From assembly GCA_914767715.1 (NCBI GenBank), contig OU612070.1, positions 11,053,501 through 11,117,500 of the forward strand: 64,000 nucleotides of DNA. The letters run 5' to 3'. The notes beneath the pieces were generated by a model that did no database searches, was not told the DNA's origin, and saw only the letters and a program-made list of their open reading frames with translations. A program made the translations under genes and the position numbers. This document shows positions 12,093-23,120 of this stretch, in pieces (position 1 is the first letter of the stretch; each line of letters opens with the position of its first letter). This DNA is from Membranipora membranacea (taxonomy: Eukaryota; Bryozoa; Gymnolaemata; Cheilostomatida; Membraniporidae).

Positions 12093-12475
12093 GCGATCAC
12101 TAGTGATAATTTGCTTTAGAAAACCATCGCTCATTAAAATTGAAAGACCCCCTGAAAAACATTACTCATTAGTCGGTAAAAATAACGGGTGTCAACATGG
12201 TGAGAATTAAGTTGTTTCACAATTGGTCACCTATCACGAGAAGTACCCCTATTTGTTAGGATTAAACCAAATATTTAGACTGATTACACTATGAGACCGG
12301 ATTTACTTGCTTGTCATCAGGTCAACCAAATTGCATTTAGTTTCAACTTCTTTACATAATAATACTCTATGTAGCACCTGCTAGAATTGGGTAACTTATA
12401 ACATCTCATCTGTAGGACTTATCATCAAACTCACAACAGGGACCGGCTGTAGGACTTATCATCAAAACATCAAAA
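12093..12475. other. spacer, no gene seen
   Basis: AT-rich sequence. TAGGACTTATCATCAAA occurs twice (near 12413 and 12452), a small direct repeat of about 40 bases. No exon is seen. Confidence 0.4.
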
Positions 12476-13479
12476 TATACTCTAGTTTAATGGCAGGAGC
12501 AGGTTCTCAGTTTTTTAGAGTGAGAGCAGTGCATGTTTTGGACCAAATATGACTAGTTTAGCCACAAAAATCCAAATAATCTCAAGATATAAAGCCATGT
12601 AATCAATAATCGCTTCGATCAAAAACTGTTCATCATGCAAACAATAAATTTAAATGACAGCTTCCAAATTTCTGAATTCGGAGTGAAAATTTCATCCAAA
12701 ATTATTGTAAGTAGTTGCCATTTGCAATGAAGCACCAAATTATTGGTAGGCTGCTGATTTATTCAGCTTGGAGGTAAATTCATCTATGCATCTGTTTGCA
12801 TCCAATACAGCAGAATGCATTACGAGTTTTGCATATTTCTGTTATTTCATTACCTCAAACAGGAACTTTGGCAGAGAGACAGAAATTGGAACTGTTTTAC
12901 CTGGAAACTCCACGCTTACAGGAATATCCTGTGCCATGAGCTGTGAATTACTAGAACAACTCAAACACCTATTGCTTGAAAATTGCTAATTAAACTTTTG
13001 ATGTGGTGAGTGCTAATTTTGTTCTCACCAAAGGCACCTCCTCATGGACATTTTCACTTCAGTTATTGACGATTGTAGATGAATTTGATACCAGGACAGC
13101 TGCAAGGGAGAGCAGTTATATCAGTCCCTCAACTGTAAGTCTGCAGTCATGATTGAAAGGGTTATAAGTTCTTTTCAATGATGAATTGATGATAAAGCGG
13201 AGTAGCGCAAGATATTTGACTATGGCTGCGGCTTCATGTTGCAATTTTGGTGCTACGTATTGCTAATTCTATTGGCTATTTGGTACTCTATGTTTTGGAA
13301 ACCATGTCCCTAACACACTGTCAGTGTAGCTACATATTATACAAGTTATTACGCTTCTGCTGTTACTTTACAATAATAAATTGATTGAATTACATTTGAA
13401 AAGTGTTATTTATCTTCAGGATTTGGTGGCAGAGCATATTAGATACATATTTATACTTCATTACACACGGCGAATTAGG

Positions 13480-14415
13480 CCAGAAGCAGCCTAGCTGTAA
13501 CTGCTCTATAAAAAAATGGCACGGACAATTTTTGATGGCAGGAAACTGATCGCATATTATACTTCATTGATGTTTCTTCCGTAAAATTCACCGGGTGTAC
13601 CCAGTTGTAGTGGTCATATTTAGAAATTAAAAGGTGTTTGTTTTTGCATTATATGTGTGGGGACATAACTCCTATTCTGTGTAATATTACTAATCTAATC
13701 TTCAGGGAAGTCCAGGTTGAAACTGCATTGTGGGGATTTTGTTGACTTGCCAATTTATTTACCAAGTAAACTTGCAGAAGTCTGCTCGTGTCAGATCAGG
13801 ACAAATTGAAAATTTTCAATAAGTATAATGTCAGATCTTTATGAGGTTAGTATGATACTGTCTTGCAGCAGCATATCCGCAATATTTCTCAAAATTGCAT
13901 ATAATAAGTGAAATGTTAAGAATTCAATAAAAGGTGTTTCTAGGGTGGAACAACGTGTTGAATCCAATATTAAGGGTGTACCCAGCTGTAGCGATCATGT
14001 CAGCGGCAGCGCGGCAGCGCGGCCATTCTGCCTGCAGGATAGCCTTGTGATATAGTCTATCTCTGCAGCACAGCAATGGTGGCGCTGCCTTCCATCAAGG
14101 GAGGCAACTGTGAGAGTTCAAGGTTATTAGATGGCAATGCCAGTGTTCCATTTAGGCCAAAATATGTCCAAATTACGGGTTTCCATTGTTTTCCCAATTA
14201 AGGTACTCAGTTTAGGTAAATTAATTCAAGCCCTATGCTGCAGAGACGAACGTATGCCTCAACAGTTCGCACATGCGCAGACTGCAGCGCGGCAGCATAT
14301 CCTCTTTTCCTCTAAAAATTGCTTTCAATGAGTGAAATATTAAGAGTTTAAATAAAAGGTGTTTCAAGGGTATAATAACGTGCTGAATATAAAGAAATAA
14401 GGGTGTAACCTAGAA
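13480..14415. other. unit 1-specific segment inside the left arm
   Basis: Here unit 1 differs from unit 2, which at 40546-41390 keeps a clean left arm. The segment contains two related stretches (13905-13990 and 14320-14413) sharing TAAAAGGTGTTTC and AGGGTGTA words, and a GC-rich patch near 14000-14030. It may be an inserted element that replaced about 0.9 kb of arm. Confidence 0.5.
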
Positions 14416-16261
14416 CAAGTTTGATCCAATTGCCTGCTAAAACTCTGTCTGATTCCAAGTATCATTTAGAATTGGCATCAAGCTTAATAAAATGATATGC
14501 AAAATAATTGGGATGCTACTCTGTGACTGTATTTTGAACAGTATTTTGAAATTTGGTGCTTATGATGCTGCTGAGATTGAATAAATATTAGTGCTTAAAT
14601 CAGCTAATTAAATGTTCAAACACATTAATTTGGCAGGCTTTTTTTTTGATTTTTCGATCGATTTTCGTGGAATCAGAGCTGTGTGATTGTTCACAAGTGT
14701 ATACAAGGCCTGTACCACATTACCGTTTTTTTCCATGACACCCACATTTTGCTATGTTTGTATGGTACTACATCCGCTTGTATTCTTTATCAAAAAGGGA
14801 AGAATTGGTGCTCAGCTTTCTCAGGGGTCCCTGTGATTGGAGGTTCATCCATTGAGTAGTTTGGCTGTATGGAGAACCAGAGCTCATTTTGTACAATGCA
14901 GATCTTTCATCCCGTGTTCGATTCCTGACGGGTGCGGTGGTATCAAGAAGAACGTACACTTATTCGCGTAATGTTACCAGAATGTTCAAAGGCAACTCCA
15001 TAATGAAAAAATATCAATTAATCATCTCAATTTCTTGCGCGGCAGTCATTCCTGATCTGGTACTGTCTATCAAACTATTCACAATAAAAAAGGTCCTTGC
15101 GGAACGACACTGAAAATAGGGGAGGTGTATCTTCCTTACAGTGTTATCTAAATGATCATCCATGGCAAAGTATTATTAATGGCTTAAACTTAGAGTTTTG
15201 ATTTGAGAACGCCTTTCAGTTATTGTTACTGTGAATTTAATGAGTGAGTGAAGCATTACCCAACAAAAATTGTGACTCGGATCTGGTGATAACCATATCG
15301 TTCAGCTTACACCAAACATTATTATTTTGAAATTTTCATGGTCTATTTTACCTTTTCTTTCCAACAGATGAGTATTTTTTTTTCTCAGCAATAAATATTG
15401 TATTGTAAAAATATTAATTCATAGATAGGGCCAGGGTTTCATTTCCCCACCACTTTTTCAGGAGGTCAATTTTGGAAAAAATCCCTTGAAATTGCTATCA
15501 GTACCTGTCTTGAAAAGCGTGTCAAGACAGGCTACATCAATTCAAGTTCTCAGATGGGCGATTGTTCTATTGGCAGGGATATTGAGGAAACGATACTGAT
15601 GAGACGGTCTTCATTAGCAAATGTCTACATCTTCATCAATAAATATGCAAGCTATTATTCAGCTCCACATCCCGGCTCAAAACATGCCTCAATGCAGGCC
15701 GGGTCCGTACAAACAGCTTGGAAATATTGCAAGTTCTTAGTTGGGTACAGAGAAAGGATTTACCTTGTCAACAATAAATATTCACAAGGTCAATCCTCAC
15801 GAGTTCATGGCATCTCGACCCAAAAGATCTTTTGCTTCAAAATGTTCACTTTGATGATCAGCAAAGTTAGAGAGATTGTTTGTCCTGCGACTCCCTTGTG
15901 ATATTTTTAACCAGTGTAAAATTTTGACATTATTTAATTTTTTGCCGTCTCTCACCACTCACTCTCCACAAAAACAAGATATCAGATTTTTTATTTTAAT
16001 TGTCAATCACAGTAGGGATCAGATATGGATGGAATCTATTTGTTGTTCCACCAGCTAGACTGCATCAGTCATTATCAAAACCATGATGCAGCGACACTTA
16101 TGCCGACTCCCGGATCGAGAAAACTTAAATCTATGAATGCATCCAGGACGAATTCTGTGGGATTGTCGGTGAACAGCTAAAAAGTATTAGTGCAGAATAA
16201 AATGAGGCAAAATCCCTATCTGCTTAGATCTAACATGCCTGATTTCATTCATTACTTCAAT
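14416..16261. repeat. extra direct copy of the inner palindrome core, plus linker
   Basis: 14440-15115 is a diverged direct copy of 16790-17640 (same order: AGAATTGGCATCAA, GGCAGGCTTTTT, GGCCTGTACCACATTACCG, TTCGATTCCTGAC). 15116-16000 is linker with an open frame of 115 codons (15554-15901) that has no recognisable domain. 16000-16261 matches the far right arm in reverse complement. Confidence 0.6.
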
Positions 16262-18424
16262 AAGGAGAATCCACCACCAACAATTGGAACTTCATATTTT
16301 TTCTTACCTCATTGAGTAACAAGATAACTGGGGGTTCCTTTTTAGGAGGGGGGGACTAATAAGTCATTTCCTGGTTAAACCCCCAATATGTTAGAAATAT
16401 GTTGTTTTGAAGTAAACACAGTAAGTTGCTGAGGAACACAGCTTGGGCAGGGCAAGAGTTTAAGGGGTGGACATTTGGCCTCGTTACCTAAACAAGGGGA
16501 AAAATGTAGCACTAGCCACACATCACATGCACCTAAATCACATTTCACACCTTGAGAGATACAAAAATCTCTGTAGTACTTAAGGATGGAATGGTGGGAA
16601 TACTTGATGAAAATATGAGGCTCAAAGGCAAGGCTAAAATGAGTACTCGGGGTGGAACAAAACTCTGTATATTTAGTAATTCAATATTGCGTATTTCTGG
16701 TGATAAATTGGCCTGCATTTCGAGGCAACAAATACTGAGCTCATCTCAAATCTGTCATCGCATGTAGCCTACTAGCTATAGCTGATAATTAGTATCATTT
16801 AGAATTGGCATCAAAATGATATGCAAAATAATTGATGCTACTCTGTGACTGTATTTTGAGCAGTATTTTGAAATTTGTTTTTTATCTCCGACTTTCTGTG
16901 CCAAAAAAAGACTGAGGCTTTAGCAGCCACCCTTATTTATCTATAACAGGGAGGGGGTGGGGAGTTGTCCAATAAATATGCGTTTATAACTGACAGGTTA
17001 TCATCACATAAGGCCCTGTCAGTTATTATGATGATCCTGGGATCGAATTCAAACTGTCAATAAATGTTAGTGTTTAATTCAGGCGATTAAATGTTCAAAG
17101 CCATTAATTTGGCAGGCTTTTTCTGATTTTCGTGGAATCATAACTCACAAGTGTATACTAGGCCTGTACCACATTACCGTAATTTTCCATGACACCCATA
17201 TTTTGCCATGTTTGTATGGTCACTACTACATCTGCTTGTGTTCTTTATCAAAAAGGGAAGTAGTGGAGCTCAGCTTTCTCAGGAGTCCCTGTGATGGAGG
17301 TTCATCTATTGAATAGTTTGGCTGTATGAACGCTTTTCTGATAGCTCGTAGATGCAGGGAAGAATCAGAGCTCATTTTGCAAAATGCAGATCTCTCATCC
17401 CGTGTTCGATTCCTGACAGGTGCCTTGCTATCAAGAAGAACATATTATACTTATTTGGGTAATGTTAACAGCATGGCCAAAGGCAACTCAATAATGAAAA
17501 AATATGAATTAATCATCTCAATTCCCAGCGCAGCAGACATTCCTGATCTGGTACTATCTATCAAACTATTCACCCAAAACAGGTCCTTGTGGAACAACAC
17601 TGAATATAGCGGAGGTGTATCTTCTTGCTGTGTTATCTAAATGATCATCCATGACAAATGTGGGTGTCATGGAAAATTACGGTAATGTGGTACAGGCCTA
17701 GTATACAGTTGTGAACAATCAAACAGTTATGATTCCACGAAAATCGACTGGAAAATCAGAAAAAGCCTGCCAAATTAATGGATTTGAACATTTAATCACC
17801 TGATTTAAACACTGACATTTATCAACATTTCGAATTCAATCCCAGCAGCATCATAATAACTGACAGGGCCTTATGTGATGATAACCTGTCAGTTATAAAT
17901 GCATATTTATTGGACAACTCCCCACCCCCTCCCTGTTATAGATAAATAAGGGCGGCTGCTAAAGCCTCAGTCTTTTTTTGGCACAGAAAGTCGGAGATAA
18001 AAAACAAAATTTCAAAATACTGTTCAAAATACAGTCACAGAGTAGCATCAATTATTTTGCATATCATTTTATTAAGCTTGATGCCAATTCTAAATGATAC
18101 TAATTATCAGCTATAGCTAGTAGGCTACATGCGATGACAGATTTGAGATGAGCTCAGTATTTGTTGCCTCGAAATGCAGGCCAATTTATCACCAGAAATA
18201 CGCAATATTGAGTTACTAAATATACAGAGTTTTGTTCCACCCCGAGTACTCATTTTAGCCTTGCCTTTGAGCCTCATATTTCCATATATAACATATTGGG
18301 GGTTTACTAAGAAATGGCGTATAAGTCACCCCGTTCCTAAAAAGGAACCCCCAGTTATCTTGTCAATCATTGAGGTAAGAAAAAAAATGAAGTTCCAAAT
18401 GTTGGTGGTGGGTTCTCCTTATTA
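16262..18424. repeat. inner palindrome with loop, unit 1
   Basis: Arms of about 0.8-0.95 kb (16262-17213 and 17650-18424) pair closely; for example GGCCTGTACCACATTACCGT at 17162 is mirrored near 17690. The loop (17214-17649) contains GTGTTCGATTCCTGAC, which resembles a tRNA B box, and an upstream TAGCTCGTAGATG that weakly resembles an A box, so a tRNA-derived SINE may lie in the loop. Unit 2 copy: 43144-45325. Confidence 0.7.
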
Positions 18425-18458
18425 AGGTAATTATTACTGTAATCAGACAAATCTAAAC

Positions 18459-18835
18459 CGATATGATATGATATGGATAGCAATAGTTAGCTTAAATAGA
18501 TAGATTGTATCTTATTGTATAATAGTTTTAATCCCGATCAAGCAACATAAACATTGAGTACTATCCATATAACACACCAGCGCACACACTAGAAATGAAT
18601 GACAATAAATAGATCAGTCCCCGCTGTAGCATAATAGATATATGAAAACAAGTCATACTGTGGTCATGCTGTGGTCATACTGTGGTTTCTTGCCCAGTTG
18701 AGATTGTAATATGTAACCCAGTTTATATTCAACAGCTGTGAAACGTAGATGTTAAATTTGTAATAAAAAGACTAACTCTAAAAGCATAGTTTTTAATATA
18801 CAAAAGTTAACCCGTATATACCCAGAGATACAACA
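18459..18835 (+). repeat. 5' LTR, unit 1
   Basis: 377 bp, starting with three copies of a GATAT-type word and ending GATACAACA. It is nearly identical to the 3' LTR at 22750-23120, which has one GATAT-type word fewer. CATACTGTGGT is repeated inside. Confidence 0.9.
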
Positions 18836-18843
18836 GACTTTTA

Positions 18844-18860
18844 TGGCGACGAGGATGGGA
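18844..18860 (+). promoter_or_regulatory. candidate tRNA primer binding site, unit 1
   Basis: TGGCGACGAGGATGGGA starts 8 bases after the 5' LTR. It begins with TGG, as a site pairing with a tRNA CCA end should. The primer tRNA was not identified. Confidence 0.6.
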
Positions 18861-18902
18861 TTATTATATATCTGCATGTAGTCTACTACTTCACCAAACA
18901 GC

Positions 18903-21900
18903 ATGGGTGATGAGAAAACGGATCAGTTGATTGAGCTGCTAACGCGACAACAGCAAACGCAGGCTGAACAACTTGGGGAATTCCGTAAACAGCAGGCAGA
19001 GACGAACAGTAAGATTGTTGAGCTACTATACTACACGCCGGTAAGACCCAACCAATTACGAGCTCTGCCTTGCCTACCTTCCCAGGGTTTGATCCTAACG
19101 CTGAGTTGTTGAGTGATTACACGAGTAGATACAAGACTTATGCTGATGCACACTCTCTTCATGAATCAAAACAAGCCGGGGTATTTCTCACCAATCAATC
19201 CCCATCGCTGTATAAACAACTGAGCAACCTAGCTGCACAGTTATCCACTCCTAAGGAAATAAATGAACTAACATTAGCTGACATTGAGAAATTCTTAAGA
19301 GAACAAAATGATCCAGCCCAGTTCATAGTGCGAGAAAGGCATAAATTTTGGAGTGATATGAATCGTAAGCCAGGCGAGACTATTAATGAATTAGCTGCTC
19401 GTATAAGGCAAGATGCTTCAACTTGCAACTTCACTGAGATTACTGATCCGTTAGATGAGGCTATGAGAACTAGGTTCATGTGTTCAGTAAACAATGAGGC
19501 AGTATTGAAGGCCCTCTTCAAAGTCAAACCCACTGAGCTAAAAATTGCTAAAGCAGTGGAGACAGCCTTAGAAACAGAAGAAGCATCTAAAGTGGCTAAA
19601 GAAACTGTACATGGAGCCACACCCAAAATCTACCAAGTCCAGGGTAACCAACCCTCACCATTCCCTAGATACAAACCCAATCATGGTAATAAAGGCTATG
19701 GCAACAAAGGCTATGGCAGCAAGCAAGGCTACAGAGACCAGGGTAAACAGGGAACACAATGTTTTCGGTGTGATTATACAAACCATTCCCCGAATGATTG
19801 TAAATACAAAGATATCGACTGCAACTATTGCAACATCAAAGGACATATAGAAAGGGCATGTAAGAAGAAAAAGAGGGAACAACCTGCATGCAAAATAATC
19901 ACATCGAAGGCGAGGAGAGTTGATTCCATGAATCAGCTCAAACAGGCGATTATCATAAATGGGCAATCAATACCTCTCGAGCTGGATACTGGCGCATATG
20001 ATAACTTTATCACAGAGAAAGTATGGCACAAGTTAGGAAGACCAGATCTTCAACCTTCACACACCAGGTACGAATCCGCAACACAGGAAGAGATAACAGT
20101 ACTTGGCTGCTGCCAGATAAGATCCAAGCTACCTAACGAGAGAGGCAAAGCACTACAATCAACTAGGTGGTAAGCACGGTCCCAGATCTAAACCTACTTA
20201 GAAGGACAGCGATATTTGCACTAGGAATATCCATAGATGACGCGCTACGCAACACTGCTGGGACACCACGTGTACTTACAGTTGGTATGGATGTGCCTGA
20301 CACAAAACTGCAAGACGACTGCAGAAAATTGTGTCAAGAGTTTTCAGATGTCTTCGAAGAGGAACTAGGGTGTCTAAAGGGGTACGAATTAGAGATAAAT
20401 TCCAAACCCGACACCAAACCTATATTCAGTCGAGCGCGGCCAGTGCCACTCGCACTGAATGAGGACCTCAATCAGGCGCTAGATGTGGGCATAGCAAAAG
20501 GAATATGGAAAACAGTCCAATTCAATGACTATGGTACACCCATTGTGCCAGTAAGGAAATCTGGGGGCAAGATCTGAGTGTGTGGAGACTACTCCAAAAC
20601 AGTCAACACGCTTGAGACACATCGGCAACCGATACCCCTACCAGAAGACTTATTCAGGAAACTCGCAGGCGGTCATGGCTATACAAAGATAGACCTCGCC
20701 TACAATCAAATCCCGCTGGGGCCTGAGAGCCAGAGAAAACTAGCTTTGTCTACACTTTGTTCTACCACAAGTTCTTACCCAATCTTTCTGACACTACAGA
20801 ACCAATAAACAAGCTGCTTAGAAAGGGAGAAAAGTGGAATTTGGAAGAAAATCAGCAAGCAAACTTTGAAAAGCTGAAGAAACATCTGACGGAAGATACG
20901 GTACTGGCCCACTTTAACCCAGACCTACCTGTAGGTATTGCCTGTGACGCATCAAACACTGGCATTGGTGTAGTACCTTTCCACAGATATCCAGATGGCA
21001 GCGAGAGGCCAATTGAGAACATTTCTAAAACTCTCAGTGAAACACAAAGAAACTATGGCCAGATTCAGAAGGAGGCCTTGTCCATAGTTTATGATCTAAA
21101 GAAGTTTTACCAGAACCTTTACGGACGAAGATTTATACTGGTAACTGACCATAAGCCTCTCCTAGCAATGTTCGGACCTATGAAGGGAGTTCCAACATTG
21201 GCTGCCCACAGACTCTCAAGGTGGGCATTATTGCTCAGCCAATATGAATACACGGTGGAGTACAGATCCACCAACAAACATGGTAACGCTGACGCACTCA
21301 GCAGACTACCCCTTGGCCAAGATGATGCATTCGACAACAGTGAAGATGGTGAAGACGCTGACACAGTCCTCGCAATCAGGACTATCGGAGAGCAGATGGC
21401 GAAAAGTCAATCAGCGCTTGTCAAGGAAACCTCTAAAGATCCTATTCTCGCACAGGTCATGCGATACACAATCGAAGGCTGGCCTGTGAAAGACTTGAGG
21501 AAGGAGGGAAATAGGGAGTCACTAGAATGTTTCAGACAGATCGCTGATTCTCTGTCTGTAGTAGACAACTGTCTGCTAAATGGCATCAGGGTGGTGATCC
21601 CTCGATGTTTGCAGCGAGATGTCCTACAACTGCTGCACATGGGCAATTTTGGAATGTCTAGGATGAAACAGCTAGCCCGAACAGCTGTTTATTGGCCTAG
21701 AATTGACAAAGATATTGAGGATACATGCCGTCAGTGCACAGACTGTGCTGAAAACCAGAGAAACCCACCTAAATATCCAGTTCATCCCTGGATGATGCCA
21801 GAAAAGCCGTGGAGTCGATCACGCAATAAACTTCAAAGGAAGCAACTACCTGGTCATTGTGGATGCCTACAGTAAGTACCTCTGTGTTACACGTACTCAC

Positions 21901-22684
21901 TCAACATCCACAAAGTCAACCACTGACATTCTGGAGGAAACCTTTGCTCATTTTGGTTATCCTCACACAATAGTCAGTGACAATGCCACAACTTTCACCT
22001 CGGGAGAATTTAAGGAATGGTGTAAGCAAAGAGGCATTGTGCACCTTACAGGAGCACCATACCACCCTGCAACTAATGGAGCAGCGGAGAGGTTGGTGCA
22101 GAGTTTCAAAAACTCTCTCAACAAATCTCGAGATCCACCAAGGCAAGCCCTGCAATCATTCCTTATGCAGTACAGGCGCACACCACTGTTAACTGGATTC
22201 TCACCCAGCCAATTGCTGAATGGAAGGCAGATAAGGTGCAACATTGACACACTGCTTCCCTCGCCTGCCGTCCTGGCACAAAAGGCTCAAATGGACACAG
22301 TAAAGTCCAAACCTGCTACACAACCCATATCAAAAGTGGTAGCCTATGAAGTGGGAACGCCAGTCTGGGCACTCTAGAAGGAATGAAGTGCCACGATGGG
22401 TAGCAGCAATAGTAACAAAGATGTATGGACCTAGAAACCTATCTGTACGAGTGGTACCTAGAGGACCAGTATGGAGACGTCACATGGAGCAGCTACGACC
22501 ACGCCATGTATCACCGGAAGATGGAGAACCAGCTGATGTAAACATAGATAATGGCGATGAACCTGAGACAGTAGCTCCACAACCGGCTATGCCTCCAGCG
22601 GTACCACCAAGACATAACCCAAGATGGCCAACTGGTGGTGTTGACCGTAACAACCTGCGGAGATCAGAGAGGCTGAAGGCCTAA
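18903..22684 (+). pseudogene. gypsy gag-pol, broken, unit 1
   Basis: Gag starts at ATG 18903 with a Gln-rich, coiled-coil-like stretch and then shifts frame at about 19070, where TGCCTTGCCT looks like a 5-bp tandem duplication. The second frame (to 20173) has the gag core, two CX2CX4HX4C zinc knuckles (about 19760-19860) and a protease DTGA motif (about 19984). Further breaks: two 1-base losses near 20150-20165, a TGA at 20575-20577, and a deletion of about 320 bases near 20755 that removes the YLDD catalytic block of reverse transcriptase kept in unit 2. RNase H follows (20930-21300). The integrase zinc-binding region has Asn for the second His (GNFG near 21643); the catalytic D..D..E lies in 21859-22377, and an 11-base loss there makes a stop at 22375. 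It cannot code for a working polyprotein. Confidence 0.9.
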
Positions 22685-22749
22685 TGACTCCAATGACTAT
22701 TTGTGTTGTAAAAAAATAGGTTAGGGGCCTTCAGCCTGGCATGGAGGTG

Positions 22750-23120
22750 TGATATGATATGGATAGCAATAGTTAGCTTTAATAGATAGATTGTATCTTA
22801 TTGTATAATAGTTTTTATCCCGATCAAGCAACATAAACATTGAGTACTATCCATATAACACACCAGCGCACACACTAGAAATGAATGACAATAAATAGAT
22901 CAATCCCGCTGTAGCATAATAGATAAATGAAAATAAGTCATACTGTGGTCATGCTGTGGTCATACTGTGGTTTCTTGCCCAGTTGAGATTATAATATGTA
23001 ACCCAGTTTATATTCAACAGCTGTGAAACGTAGATTTTAAATTTGTAATAAAAAGACTAACTCTAAAAGCGTAGTTGTTAATAAACAAAAGTCAACGCGT
23101 ATATACCCAGAGATACAACA
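22750..23120 (+). repeat. 3' LTR, unit 1
   Basis: 371 bp, ending ACAACA directly before the TAAAC target duplication. The purine-rich GGAGGTG just before 22750 may be a weak polypurine tract. Confidence 0.9.

Larger units (their letters stand above)
18459..23120 (+). mobile_element. Ty3/gypsy LTR retrotransposon, Mag-like, degenerate, unit 1
   Basis: It has two LTRs (18459-18835 and 22750-23120) with TG...CA-type ends, except that the 5' LTR starts CG. A 5-bp target duplication TAAAC is present (18454-18458 and 23121-23125). The order gag, protease, reverse transcriptase, RNase H, integrase is that of Ty3/gypsy. It sits in the right arm of the giant inverted repeat. The unit 2 copy has the same target duplication, so insertion came before the segmental duplication. 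Confidence 0.93.

Noticed and set aside
15554-15901. 115-codon frame kept in both units (also 42433-42780)
   Set aside because: Kept with only a few residue changes, but the whole duplication is that similar; no domain, no splice or promoter context. Probably chance within the repeat.
19031-19086. Small GT-AG intron in gypsy gag
   Set aside because: GTAAGA and TTCCCAG are present, but splicing them does not restore the frame.
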